Shown here: one piece after another, positions 1 to 8,121 of the stretch | Position numbering within the stretch: position 1 is the stretch's first letter | How the letters are laid out: each line of letters starts with the position of its first letter | Source: Candidatus Bathyarchaeia archaeon | GTDB lineage: Archaea > Thermoproteota > Bathyarchaeia > Bathyarchaeales > DTEX01 | DNA: 43,539 bases | Direction: 5' to 3' | NCBI GenBank assembly: GCA_038868075.1 | Contig: JAWBXB010000005.1 | Span: 1 to 43,539 of the forward strand | Program-made: the position numbers and the translations under genes | Notes under the pieces: model-generated | What the model saw: only the letters and a program-made list of their open reading frames with translations | What the model was told of the DNA's origin: nothing | Databases searched by the model: none

Positions 1-77
1 TATTTCCTGGAGATAGATGATAGGCACCCCTAAAAGGCAATTCTCCTCTAAATTTTACATAAATGCCTTTTAGATTT

Positions 78-302
78 TCACTTCATCTTCTCTAAGCGTG
101 CTCGCTCCCGCTCAATCTTCTCTATGCATGCCTCACGAACAAAAGCTGAGCGGCTAGGCCAATAACCAACTTCCTCGATGAGAGCATCTATCTCTTTAAG
201 TAAGGGCAGCGGAACCGAAACGGCACTAAACTCAACACGGCTGGACCTCTTCCTTTTTCTGCCAGCCTTAATTTCAGAAGCCATTTTCGTAAAAGTCTCC
301 AT
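78..302 (-). CDS. Ribbon-helix-helix (CopG-like) DNA-binding protein
   Basis: A protein of about 74 residues. A basic N-terminal stretch (KAGRKRKRSSR) is followed by a short beta strand (VEFSAVSVPL) and two helices (LLKEIDALIEEVG and SRSAFVREACIEKIERE). This strand-helix-helix order, with the SRSAFVREA signature, is that of CopG/NikR-type regulators, which bind operators as dimers with the strand in the major groove. The frame opens at a TTG at 314. I prefer the ATG at 302 because a TATA-like box at 326-339 would place a leaderless transcript start close to it. There is no metal-binding or toxin partner domain, and no toxin gene next door. Target unknown. It could regulate itself or the MscS gene downstream. 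Confidence 0.75.
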   Translation of the reverse strand: METFTKMASEIKAGRKRKRSSRVEFSAVSVPLPLLKEIDALIEEVGYWPSRSAFVREACIEKIERERARLEKMK

Positions 303-325
303 GAAGATATTCAAGTCTATTTAGT

Positions 326-339
326 CATTTAAATATTAA
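326..339 (-). promoter_or_regulatory. TATA box of the ribbon-helix-helix gene
   Basis: On the minus strand the sequence TTAATATTTAAATG lies about 25-30 bp upstream of the ATG at 302. This is the archaeal TATA-box spacing for a leaderless or nearly leaderless transcript. No Shine-Dalgarno sequence is evident before the start. Confidence 0.45.
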
Positions 340-455
340 GAAAGGTTTCTCTAGAAAATGAGAGCGCTTCTTCCATCATCACATTTTCTATTAACATTTT
401 CTCCGAAACCCTTCTGAGCCATAAGATGGATTCCGATACTATATATAGAATTCTA

Positions 456-865
456 GGAGATATAAAACAGAGAAGAAAACAGAAAAAGATGGGGTTTGCG
501 GGAGATATCTCCAGAAGCCTTAAGGGGCAAGCTCGACCACGGCCCCATAGACCATGTTCCTTTAAGTTCACCGAAATTTTTCCTCTTCCTAATATTGTTT
601 ATGTCATATATCTTTGAGTTGGCTTCTATTAGGGTTTTTCCTCGATTATGTATTCTTCCTTAAATCCCTAAAATGCTTCTGAACGGACTTAAGAGGGAAT
701 TCCCTATTTTAATCCTCTCACATATACATATTAAGGATCATCAAAAGCTTTGTATAAGTTCCGTCATACCGAATTCGTGTATTGGTCACCTCTAAAGCGG
801 AAATATAAATGCAAAATAGAAAAGAATCGAGTTTATTGGAGAAATCTTCAGAAGCATTAAGTGGC
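456..865. repeat. Pair of diverged direct repeats in a gene-poor stretch
   Basis: Positions 456-528 and 798-865 align over about 70 bp. Both begin with a GGA-ATATAAA element, run through an A/G-rich segment, and end in GGAGA-AT-T-CAGAAGC-TTAAG-GGC. By eye roughly 70 percent of positions match. The first copy contains the perfect 12-bp palindrome GGAGATATCTCC at 501-512 and a GGGGC/GCCCC inverted repeat just after it. The ORFs across this region (426-617 plus, 329-571 minus) have no recognisable domain and I do not call them. Another 12-bp palindrome, AGGGAATTCCCT, lies at 694-705. I see no confident gene between 340 and 989. Confidence 0.4.
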
Positions 866-989
866 TAGTCTCCATTAATTTTGGCAGGCTTTTCGCCACA
901 ATCAATAATGGATATGCTCTCATCACATTAATATTTTTAAGTTTTACTTTGAATACTTAACGTCTAGTGATTTGGGGATGTGTTGAGTC

Positions 990-1718
990 TTGAGCGCCAA
1001 AAGGAAGGATCTTCAAGCGGTGAGCTTTAAAAGCGGGGGCTTGAAGACGCTCACTTATATAATATTTTTGTCTATTTTACTCTCTATCTTAAATTTCTTG
1101 CTCAGCTGGTCTTCTAGGGAGTCTATTCCACAGGTTCTCCAACCTTACAGTGACATCATATTTGCAGTTAATCCATACCTGATTTACATTCAATCTGCGC
1201 TTATTTTAGCAATAGGATATCTCATTGTTAACTCCTTTAGTAATACTGTTTACATTTATATGCGGAGATTAACTGACCATCCAACAGCCGCGACTATGAA
1301 GACCATTGTGTGGACCCTAGGTATAGCGATCTTACTTGTAATAGTGACCTCAATACTTAGTGCAGGCCCATGGACAGCTTTAACGGTTGGTTCATTCGGT
1401 GGCTTAGTTGTCGGCTTCGCAACTCAAACAGTTCTCTCACATTTTGTCGCTGGCATATTTATTATATTGACGCGGCCATTCAGATTTGGCGACATGATAA
1501 CGATAGCTGGGCAGACTGGAATAGTTAAAGAGATGAAGATAATGCACCTAATACTTGAAACAAAGGATGGATCTACAGAAATACTCATACCTAACGGAAT
1601 GGTTTTCACACAAATAATTCTAAGAAGAAAAATAGTAGTTGAGGAGACAACTACACAAATCCACGAATTAAGGGAGGAGATTGAGTCAATTAAAAAGGCA
1701 ACCGAAATGAGATCTTGA
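990..1718 (+). CDS. Small mechanosensitive channel, MscS family
   Basis: A 242-residue membrane protein. Predicted segments lie at residues about 20-40, 62-86 and 104-124, then the Gly/Ala-rich pore helix (131-160) that marks MscS. It is followed directly by the start of the cytoplasmic beta domain: RPFRFGDMI, a turn with GIVKEM, and EILIPNG. The C-terminus is a short charged helix instead of the full alpha/beta vestibule, so this is a minimal-length member (E. coli MscS has 286 residues). It should release solutes when membrane tension rises on osmotic downshift. Start: TTG at 990 is the only frame-compatible start after the stops upstream; the nearby ATG at 978 runs straight into a stop. 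It stands alone, with no neighbour of related function. Confidence 0.85.
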   Translation: MSAKRKDLQAVSFKSGGLKTLTYIIFLSILLSILNFLLSWSSRESIPQVLQPYSDIIFAVNPYLIYIQSALILAIGYLIVNSFSNTVYIYMRRLTDHPTAATMKTIVWTLGIAILLVIVTSILSAGPWTALTVGSFGGLVVGFATQTVLSHFVAGIFIILTRPFRFGDMITIAGQTGIVKEMKIMHLILETKDGSTEILIPNGMVFTQIILRRKIVVEETTTQIHELREEIESIKKATEMRS

Positions 1719-1767
1719 AAAATAAGTTATAAAAAATGGGAGAATAAGGTTACTAGGTTCTTAATTA

Positions 1768-2340
1768 CTAAACAGTTTTCCCAGCCAAAAGCTTTAAGAA
1801 CTCTCTCATAAATGCTGGTAGATCCGGCCAAGCCCTGCTAGTAACTAAATTTCCATCCACAACTACCTCTTGATCTACGTATTTGGCTCCAGCCTGTTTA
1901 AGGTCGGGTGCAACAGCCATGTAACATGTCATCTTTCTTCCTTTAGCTAGTCCGTACCCGGTGATTACTAGTGGACCATGGCATATTGCCGCTATCGGTT
2001 TATTCTTCTCAAAGAAGTGTTTTATGATGGATTCAAGCTCCGGATAGGTTCTTATATATTCTGGCGCCCTTCCTCCTGGTATTATTAGGCCATCAAATTC
2101 TTCTGGCTTAACATCCTTAAAGGATAGGTCAACCCAGCCGAATCTGTAGCCGGGCTTCTCAGTATATGTTTCCCAACCTGGCTCAAAATCGTGGACAACT
2201 GTGAATAGGATCTTTTTTGAGGGAGCCGCTACAACAACATCTATGCCAGCCTCTTTAAGCCTCCAGAATGGGTAGAAAATCTCCTGAGCTTCGACGCCAT
2301 CTCCAGCGATAATTAAGACTTTGGGCAATCTCCCACCCAA
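1768..2340 (-). CDS. DJ-1/PfpI superfamily protein
   Basis: A 190-residue single-domain protein with the flavodoxin-like PfpI fold. E17 (motif GVEAQE) and the nucleophile-elbow cysteine C120 followed by H121 (motif AICHGP) are the conserved pair of the PfpI/DJ-1 family. IIPGGRAPEYIR at 86-97 is the family loop before the elbow. Length is close to archaeal PfpI (166) plus an insert near 50-70 that carries an extra aromatic loop. Relatives are described as intracellular peptidases, glyoxalase/deglycase-type enzymes or chaperones. The sequence alone does not decide between them. It is a single gene between the MscS gene (convergent) and the divergent RAM-domain gene. Confidence 0.85.
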   Translation of the reverse strand: MGGRLPKVLIIAGDGVEAQEIFYPFWRLKEAGIDVVVAAPSKKILFTVVHDFEPGWETYTEKPGYRFGWVDLSFKDVKPEEFDGLIIPGGRAPEYIRTYPELESIIKHFFEKNKPIAAICHGPLVITGYGLAKGRKMTCYMAVAPDLKQAGAKYVDQEVVVDGNLVTSRAWPDLPAFMREFLKLLAGKTV

Positions 2341-2482
2341 ATACTCTTAGCTTGAGATTTACGTATAAAAATTTTCTTGAAAGTTCACTATCAACATTAT
2401 ATGATGTCTCACCAAGTTTTCTATTCAAGTGAGTTAACTCTTGAATACGACGAGATTATAGAAAAGCAATTAAACAACCCCA

Positions 2483-2492
2483 TTTAAATATT
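2483..2492 (+). promoter_or_regulatory. TATA box before the RAM-domain gene
   Basis: TTTAAATATT lies about 45 bp before the ATG at 2533. The strong Shine-Dalgarno GAGGTG at 2518-2523 lies 9 nt before the ATG, so the transcript should have a short leader of about 20 nt. Confidence 0.5.
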
Positions 2493-2532
2493 ATTTTGTA
2501 TTTCAAGCAAATCTATTGAGGTGTAAAAGTAA

Positions 2533-2802
2533 ATGGTGATTAAAGCATACGTGTTGTTTAAAGTGAATTCTGGAACTGAGAAGGATGTCTGCAAGAAAAT
2601 AGCTGATTTAGATAACGTTTTGGATGCAAGTATAATCTATGGGGAATATGATATAGTCGCTAGAGTTGCGGTTCCAGAACTCGCTCAACTAAACGAGTTT
2701 CTAGATAAAGTCAGAAACATGCCAAGTGTAATTCTAACATCAACGATGATAGTTGCACAGGAATATAAGGGAAAGAATAAGCGTGAAGCACTCAATGCCT
2801 AA
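2533..2802 (+). CDS. Stand-alone Lrp/AsnC ligand-binding (RAM) domain protein
   Basis: An 89-residue protein consisting only of the RAM domain (beta-alpha-beta-beta-alpha-beta) that normally follows the HTH in Lrp/AsnC regulators. Landmarks are YVLFKVNSGTEKDVCKKI, the DASIIYGEYDIVARV strand pair, and the last strand ILTSTMIVAQEY. There is no DNA-binding HTH. Stand-alone RAM proteins form ring-shaped oligomers, bind amino acids, and may pair with full-length Lrp proteins. The start is well supported by GAGGTG 9 nt upstream. The last 11 bp overlap the 3' end of the convergent radical SAM gene. The ligand cannot be told from sequence. Confidence 0.85.
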   Translation: MVIKAYVLFKVNSGTEKDVCKKIADLDNVLDASIIYGEYDIVARVAVPELAQLNEFLDKVRNMPSVILTSTMIVAQEYKGKNKREALNA

Positions 2803-3766
2803 AAGGTAGGCAATCCCTATAAATCTGCGAGCAGCAAACATTTGAAAAAATAATCTTTAAGCCCAAGTTTTTGGCTCTTTCTATGGCTTCTATACTTGGG
2901 AAAGCTATGGCATTAACACCGGCTTCAACGGCCAATACATCTATTACAGCCCTATAACTACCTTTAGGTCTCGCGCATCCAAGAGCTATTGGAATATCTG
3001 GCATCATGAGACGCGCATTCAAAAGAATATTTATTACGGATTTTGGCGCTGGGGGTTTAATTGTCTCCATTTTTGTCCCTTTAATTGGAAAGAAGATTAT
3101 TATTATTAGGGCTGATGGATCATGCTCCGCAATCATCCTTAACGCTTCATTCTCACCTTTTATGCTACCGTAATGTAAGCCAACTAGGATGTGTGGTGTA
3201 AATGGTATGCCAGCCTTTTTAAGAGCTTCAAGAGCTTCAGCATATTTATTCACATCCATATTAAGATGGTATACTTCCCTAATAGTTTCATTCGAGCCTA
3301 TTATATCAATAGAGACGGCATCAACTCCGGCTTCTTTAAGCCTTGAAGCCATATTAAAATCAATGAGTCCTGTATGAACTACTATCGTCAGCCCAAGATT
3401 CTTCTTGATTTCACGTATGGCATCTATAAACTTAGATATTGGCACAGAGCCGTCTGGCAAGCATCCGCCACTTATTAAGCAGCCGACAGCGCCACGCCTC
3501 TTTAAATCGGTGCAAATCTCTATTAGTTTGCTTGGTGTGCCTGCTGGAATCATCGTTTTAAGAATTCTACCACCGCAATGATCACAATTAAGAGAACAAT
3601 ATGAGCCAGTAACAGATATTGATGGAAAACTTATTGGAGACGACCTATAATACCTGTTATTGTAGTAGGTAAAGCCCGGCACATAAAAATGAATCCTCTT
3701 ACCGAATCTATACCAACTCTCTTCGCGGGCCTCAGGAAGTCTTTTCCAAAAATCATTGGGCAACAT
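2792..3766 (-). CDS. Radical SAM enzyme, biotin/lipoyl-synthase-like archaeal family
   Basis: A 324-residue radical SAM TIM barrel. The cluster-binding motif is C57-x3-C61-x2-C64 (CSLNCDHC), followed by GGRILKTMIPAG, a pattern seen in archaeal homologues of biotin synthase. The SAM-contact Gly motif is LISGGC near 98-103. Late cysteines (CC-x5-C near the C-terminus) could hold an auxiliary cluster or substrate. The family has been annotated as a biotin-synthase homologue, and some archaeal members act with a second radical SAM protein in lipoate synthesis. I see neither a partner nor lipoate genes here, so the substrate stays open. The start is ATG. The gene ends convergently inside the tail of the RAM-domain gene. 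Confidence 0.8.
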   Translation of the reverse strand: MLPNDFWKRLPEAREESWYRFGKRIHFYVPGFTYYNNRYYRSSPISFPSISVTGSYCSLNCDHCGGRILKTMIPAGTPSKLIEICTDLKRRGAVGCLISGGCLPDGSVPISKFIDAIREIKKNLGLTIVVHTGLIDFNMASRLKEAGVDAVSIDIIGSNETIREVYHLNMDVNKYAEALEALKKAGIPFTPHILVGLHYGSIKGENEALRMIAEHDPSALIIIIFFPIKGTKMETIKPPAPKSVINILLNARLMMPDIPIALGCARPKGSYRAVIDVLAVEAGVNAIAFPSIEAIERAKNLGLKIIFSNVCCSQIYRDCLPFRH

Positions 3767-3887
3767 CTAATTCTTTCACCTTAACATGTATTTCTGATTT
3801 TCCCGTTATCTTAATAGTTTAAGTCCAATCATCTTGAATAATAATTTATAGTTACAAGTATAGGTGTGTTCATGAAGGTCTTAGGTC

Positions 3888-4388
3888 TTACATTGTTGTC
3901 TCAATCTCATTTATGCTCTGTGAATCCAGCTTATACAAGTCTTCTATCTCATTAATATTGTCATTTATGTCAGTTATAACGATCCTATTTCCCACTTGTA
4001 TAACGCTCATACGCCCTCGAGTTCTGAAACTTCGGGGACCTTTATCCGTCACAACTTCCCAAAGAAACTCATCGCCGCTTGTCTCAATCCTCTTAATTCT
4101 TAAAATTTTTGGGATAAAGTATATTTTATCTAGAACCCTCTGAAGATTTGCCCTAGATTCTTCATCAAGTTCCATGTAATTTTTAAGAGTGCAGACATCA
4201 GTACCATAACTATCCCTAAATATTATGAAATCCGGATATGTTATCGGGAATGGTCTGGATGGGATAAGCCCCGGAAGAACCTTCCCATCTACAATTAATT
4301 CAAGTGTATCTTCCTGCTCATTAAGCAGCACCTTCACCTTCTTAGGATCTAAAATATTTAGGTTTTTCAGGAAATCGGATAGTGGCAT
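3888..4388 (-). CDS. DUF1854 domain protein, partner of the adjacent ABC exporter
   Basis: A 166-residue protein. It carries VLPGLIPSRPFPITYPD, a run of beta strands, RTRGRMSVIQVGNRIVITD and a C-terminal DIEDLYKLD-like helix, which together match the DUF1854 family as I know it. In other genomes DUF1854 genes sit directly behind a long ABC exporter gene, including cyanophycin-associated transporters. Here it starts 4 bp after the stop of just such an exporter, so the two were surely cotranscribed. The reading frame is intact while the exporter is broken, which suggests recent damage or a separate role. Function unknown. Confidence 0.75.
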   Translation of the reverse strand: MPLSDFLKNLNILDPKKVKVLLNEQEDTLELIVDGKVLPGLIPSRPFPITYPDFIIFRDSYGTDVCTLKNYMELDEESRANLQRVLDKIYFIPKILRIKRIETSGDEFLWEVVTDKGPRSFRTRGRMSVIQVGNRIVITDINDNINEIEDLYKLDSQSINEIETTM

Positions 4389-4392
4389 TATT

Positions 4393-5797
4393 TCACCTCT
4401 GCGCGATGCTTAAGATTTGCTCTTCAGCAAATTGCGCCTTATAAAGCTGGCTGTAGAGTCCGCCAGCCTTCATTAATTCATCGTGTGTACCAACCTCAAC
4501 TATTTTACCCTTATCTATAACAACTATTCTATCAACATTCTGTAATGTTGAAAGTCTATGTGCAATAATGATAGTCGTTCTGCCCTTTACAAGATTCTCT
4601 ATAGCCTCTTGAATCTTTTTCTCCGTTAAAGTATCTACTGATGACGTTGCCTCATCAAATATCAATATTTTAGGCTCAGTTATTATGGCCCTTGCTATGG
4701 CGACACGTTGTCTCTCACCTCCAGAAAGTCTCCATCCTCTGTCACCTACATTCGTGTCATAAGCTAACGGTTGGCTCATGGCAAACTCATGAACATTCGC
4801 GGCTTTAGCGGCAGCGATTATTTCTTCTGGAGCCGCATTCTGCCTACCATAGGCTATGTTATAGGCTATTGAGCCATAAAAGAGCAATGGATCCTGTAGG
4901 ACTAAGCCTATTTGGGATCTCAAGCAATTGATCTTTATTCTTTTTAGATCAACACCATCAATATATATGGCTCCTTCAGTTGGATCATAAAAACGTAATA
5001 ATAGCTTAATTAGCGTTGTTTTACCGGACCCGCTTGGTCCATCTTATCATAGAAGCCTAAAGATAGGCTTTGGAGATGCTCATAAACCTTCACTCTGATA
5101 TTATAAATTATTTTTTGACCAATAAACGAGAGAATGTAATTCTGAAGAGCGCCTAGTATAGCGTTGATGCCGTAAACCGATATAAAGGCGATGACCACGT
5201 AAATTAGTATTTCTACATTTCTTTTCATAAAGACTTCATCAAGCAATATTTTCATCAGATATGGTGGTGTAAGGTTTAGGGCTATTATGGAAAGAGATAA
5301 TATAACGGCTAAAATAACATAGTAATATAAGGTTTTAAGAAGCCCATAAGCCAGAGGAGTGCCTGGGTCTTTTTCGTACCGCTCTTCTCGGATAAGAGTG
5401 TTTCAAAAATCTCTGGATTCACGCTCTCTAATTTAATGTCTCCTTTAGCAATTTTATCTATGAGTTTAGCTAGGTTATAGAAGCCCTCTAAACGCTCACG
5501 TGAGAAGCGAATCACGCTTTTTAATCCATCATTTGTTTCAAGAAGAAGTTCAGAGTTACCTAAATAATCTTTAACAAAAGATGAACGTACATCATTTAGA
5601 TTTATTTGACGAACATTTTTAGTGACAGGATTTATAGTGATTATTCTCTTCGTTGTCAAAAACAGCCACACTTCACCAAAATTTCCATTCTCATCTATGT
5701 CCCCTGAAAAACTGCAAATGATCTCTTCATTTTCCGAGAGAGACAGGTCAAGTAATTCCTTAACGTCTTTCGGAATATTTTTTGCAGTTTCCCTCAA
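4393..5797 (-). pseudogene. Broken ABC exporter gene (PH-like domain, membrane domain, ATPase)
   Basis: Three pieces of one gene in order. From TTG 5797 comes an N-terminal PH/GRAM-like domain (EIICSFSGDI, LFLTTKRIITINP) and the first membrane helix. That frame stops at 5309-5311. Adding one T to the T4 run (plus strand A4 at 5311-5314) restores a frame reading VILSLSIIALNL, then the elbow LTPPYLMKILLDEVF and a second helix. At about 5040, GFYDKM is joined directly to [10 protein letters not shown], the Walker A motif, in a shifted frame. This removes roughly 260 codons: the rest of the membrane domain and the start of the ATPase. The remaining ATPase is normal: LVLQDPLLF (Q loop), [14 protein letters not shown] signature, [10 protein letters not shown] Walker B and IIAHRLST H loop. 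The family partner DUF1854 follows. Assembly error is possible for either lesion. Confidence 0.85.
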
Positions 5798-5986
5798 ACT
5801 ATCGCTAGTTCCCCCAAGATCCTAGTTTTAGTAGTTTTTCATGTAAATTCGTTGGTCTAATAAATGTTTCTCAACCATAATGCCTCTATACATGCTATAT
5901 GAATTTACACATCAATTTTAGCAATATCCACTTGTTTTACATCCCTCCTAAACTATAAAAACCTTCAAAGGGAAATTATTAGGATT

Positions 5987-7270
5987 GTGGGTGATGCATT
6001 TATGGATTGCCTTAAGCCATATAGTCATATTCGCGGAGCTAATTATATTCCACCCTCCTTCGTCCACTTCGAAATGAATGACCCGGTAATACTTGATAAG
6101 GAAATGAGTTATGCTGAGAGACTGGGCTTAAATAGTGTTCGGGTTTATCTTCATTATGAAGGATGGAAAAATAATCCTAAAGCTTATTTAGAGAGAGTTA
6201 GGGAATTCATGCGCTTAGCTAATAGCCATGGTATTACTGTTATGTTCGTACTTTGGGATAGCTTTAGATTCTTTAGGTGGACATATGATGAGTCTGAGAA
6301 AAAGTGGATTTATATGCCAGATGCCTTATATAACTTGGAACCCAGTTTCTGGCCACATGGTGAAGAATATATCCAATCTGTTGTTGAGACTTTAAGTCCT
6401 GAACCTAACCTTTTAATGTGGGATATAATGAATGAGCCTCTATGCCCAATACTTCTGCATATGAGCCCGTATTCTCAGGAATGCAGAGATTTGATGCAGA
6501 AAATGTGGAGTTTTGTGCGCCACTTCTGTAGATTAATGAAGGATCTTGATAATAAGCATCCAATTACTGTTGGAGCAACAAAATCTAGGATATGGGATAT
6601 ATCAGAGGTGCTGGAGGTTGGCGCGGATATTGATGTGATTAGCATTCATGATTATAGTCCTGATAGGGCTGCATTACGTAAGAATATCGATGAGGGCATA
6701 AGTTTCGCACAGGAATTTCAAAAACCCCTATTAATCTCTGAAATAGGCTGTTTATGTCGTGCTAACCCGTATGATATGGCGCTAGAAATTTGTCAAGAAT
6801 ACGGTATCGGTTGGTATTTATGGGAGCTTATGATTAGGGGTTATTGGGCTGACGTCCATGGCATAGTATATCCGGATGGAACAGTGCGGAATCCGAGCAT
6901 TGTTGCAGCTATCCGCGGTTTCTTCCGGAAAAGAACGGGTGACATTATTAAGCCTAAAGTTGACAGGGAGCATCATGCTTCACTTGATATTCTTGCTGGT
7001 AAGAAATGGCTTAGCAACCCTAATGCCGATTATAAAGAGGGATTAAGAATCCTGGAGCGAATAGCTAATCATTTAGAAGCATGTGAACTTATACCCATGA
7101 ATGATCCGCCAACAAGAAGGGTTCTGTTATTAAGTGAGGAGAAACCTGAAAATCGAGCTGAGCTTTGCCGCCTACTTGTTCTATGGAGTGAAATATTGAG
7201 TCAACACTGTCAACCATTACCGCCTGAAATCCCGCTGAAGAACCCGGGGTACCGGTGGTGGAGAGAATAA
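5987..7270 (+). CDS. Cytoplasmic glycoside hydrolase, GH5-like (clan GH-A)
   Basis: A 427-residue protein with a (beta/alpha)8 glycosidase domain at about 15-315 and an unrecognised C-terminal tail of about 110 residues. The acid/base residue is E150 in MWDIMNEP and the nucleophile E252 in LLISEIGC, the paired glutamates of clan GH-A retaining enzymes. RGANY at 16-20 and SVRVYLHYEGW are typical of GH5-like mannanases and cellulases. There is no signal peptide, so it should act on imported oligosaccharides. The substrate cannot be told. The frame opens at GTG 5987, with an in-frame ATG at 6002 as alternative. A TATA-like element AACTATAAAAA lies near 5950. The C-terminal domain (ILERIANHLEACELIP) is helical and may be a fused accessory. 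Confidence 0.8.
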   Translation: MGDAFMDCLKPYSHIRGANYIPPSFVHFEMNDPVILDKEMSYAERLGLNSVRVYLHYEGWKNNPKAYLERVREFMRLANSHGITVMFVLWDSFRFFRWTYDESEKKWIYMPDALYNLEPSFWPHGEEYIQSVVETLSPEPNLLMWDIMNEPLCPILLHMSPYSQECRDLMQKMWSFVRHFCRLMKDLDNKHPITVGATKSRIWDISEVLEVGADIDVISIHDYSPDRAALRKNIDEGISFAQEFQKPLLISEIGCLCRANPYDMALEICQEYGIGWYLWELMIRGYWADVHGIVYPDGTVRNPSIVAAIRGFFRKRTGDIIKPKVDREHHASLDILAGKKWLSNPNADYKEGLRILERIANHLEACELIPMNDPPTRRVLLLSEEKPENRAELCRLLVLWSEILSQHCQPLPPEIPLKNPGYRWWRE

Positions 7271-7488
7271 CGCTAATTACTAATTAAATAAAAGGCTAAG
7301 GATGTACGCGCAAATATTACTCGGAAAAATATGTTTTAATGTCTCCTTGGAGGGGATTTAGCGAAAGAGGGCTCTCGGCTATAATATAAATTACTTTTAT
7401 TAAGCTGGCTATAAGGGAGAAGATAGACTCTATCCCGGATGCAAGCTTTAAAATTTTTGGAACTTGCATACTGGGAAGCGATTAGGAG

Positions 7489-7705
7489 TCTAGGACCTAG
7501 AAAATTTTCACGCTACTACAGTTGATGCGCCGTGGAAAATTTTCCAGAATCCTACTATAGTTGTAGCGACCTCTAGTTCGCTAGGAGAACCCTAAAACAG
7601 ATACTTAGCCCTAGACCTCTAGGGTGATTCCTAGGGTAAATTTTTTCCGTGAACCGACAACTGCGGTCAGCTAACAGAATAACCCTAGACCCCTAGATTT
7701 CTAGG
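7489..7705. repeat. CTAG-rich cluster of short inverted repeats
   Basis: Ten CTAG tetranucleotides occur in about 215 bp, where about one would be expected by chance. Several form palindromes: TCTAGG-A-CCTAGA at 7489-7501, CCCTAG-ACCT-CTAGGG near 7608-7623, and CCTAG-ATTT-CTAGG near 7692-7705. Between them lie two AAAATTTT palindromes (GAAAATTTTC near 7500-7509, GGAAAATTTTCC near 7534-7545). An imperfect inverted repeat is also present: CGCTACTACAG near 7511 against CTATAGTTGTAGCG near 7555-7568. The block lies between the GH5-like gene and the 3' end of the tRNA-Pro gene. I see no transposase, no CRISPR pattern and no long ORF. Origin unknown. Confidence 0.5.
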
Positions 7706-7718
7706 TTCCAGCCAGCTG

Positions 7719-7883
7719 ATGACCCCCTATGCCCCTCAACCAGTGAGATCTACAAAGTTGCTGAAGTCTAAGGCTAAAGCCACCAGCATGGGTATAAACG
7801 CCTTCCTCGAGTGCATCATGCTAACTGGGACGAGCCCAGGACCGCCCCGGGACAGCCCCAGACCAAAACAGAGCCCATTTTAA
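7719..7883 (+). other. Small open frame of 54 codons, doubtful gene
   Basis: An ATG-started frame runs to TAA and encodes a basic, proline-rich C-terminus (GTSPGPPRDSPRPKQSPF). That segment is encoded by an imperfect 17-bp direct repeat, GGGACGAGCCCAGGACC at 7827-7843 and GGGACAGCCCCAGACC at 7849-7864. There is no Shine-Dalgarno and no domain I recognise. The DNA is much richer in GC than its surroundings. It may be the remnant of a longer gene, part of an RNA, or chance. With the CTAG cluster, it is what fills the 640-bp gap between 7271 and 7912. Confidence 0.2.
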
Positions 7884-7912
7884 TCCCCGTTTCAGAAAAT
7901 AAGAGCAGTTTT

Positions 7913-7990
7913 TGGTGGGGTCGCCAGGATTCGAACCTGGGTCACGAGAGCCCAAGTCTCGTAGCCTAGACCAAGCTAGCCCACGACCCC
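7913..7990 (-). tRNA. tRNA-Pro (anticodon TGG), CCA encoded
   Basis: The minus-strand sequence folds as a complete cloverleaf. The acceptor stem is GGGGTCG/CGACCCC, the anticodon stem CGAGA/TCTCG with loop CTTGGGC (anticodon TGG), and the T arm CCAGG-TTCGAAT-CCTGG. The discriminator base A (7916) and CCA (7915-7913) are encoded. There is no intron. The promoter is a TATA box at 8014-8024. It is divergent from the small gene at 8122. Its 3' end faces the CTAG-rich stretch, but I find no duplicated tRNA tail there that would show integration. Confidence 0.95.
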
Positions 7991-8013
7991 TACAAGATTT
8001 TTAAGAAACCTTT

Positions 8014-8024
8014 GGATTTAAAAA
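8014..8024 (-). promoter_or_regulatory. TATA box of tRNA-Pro
   Basis: On the minus strand TTTTTAAATCC is centred about 28 bp upstream of the tRNA 5' end at 7990, the expected spacing for an archaeal tRNA promoter. Confidence 0.6.
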
Positions 8025-8121
8025 TGTTACTTTCAGAATCTATTTTCTTTAGTTTACCACACTGCTTATATATTCGTGTCGCCTCTGTTAATATATTTCC
8101 TTCCTAGATCGAGGGGTTAAT

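Noticed and set aside
329-617. Overlapping open frames on both strands (329-571 minus, 426-617 plus)
   Set aside because: No domain, no ribosome binding site, low-complexity residues, and the DNA contains the repeat and palindrome described above. Neither frame looks coding.
7489-7705. CRISPR array
   Set aside because: The repeats are short palindromes of varying length without regular spacers, and no cas gene is present.
7913-7990. Integration site of a mobile element at tRNA-Pro
   Set aside because: The 3' end faces an odd block, but no duplicate of the tRNA tail and no integrase gene are visible in the window.
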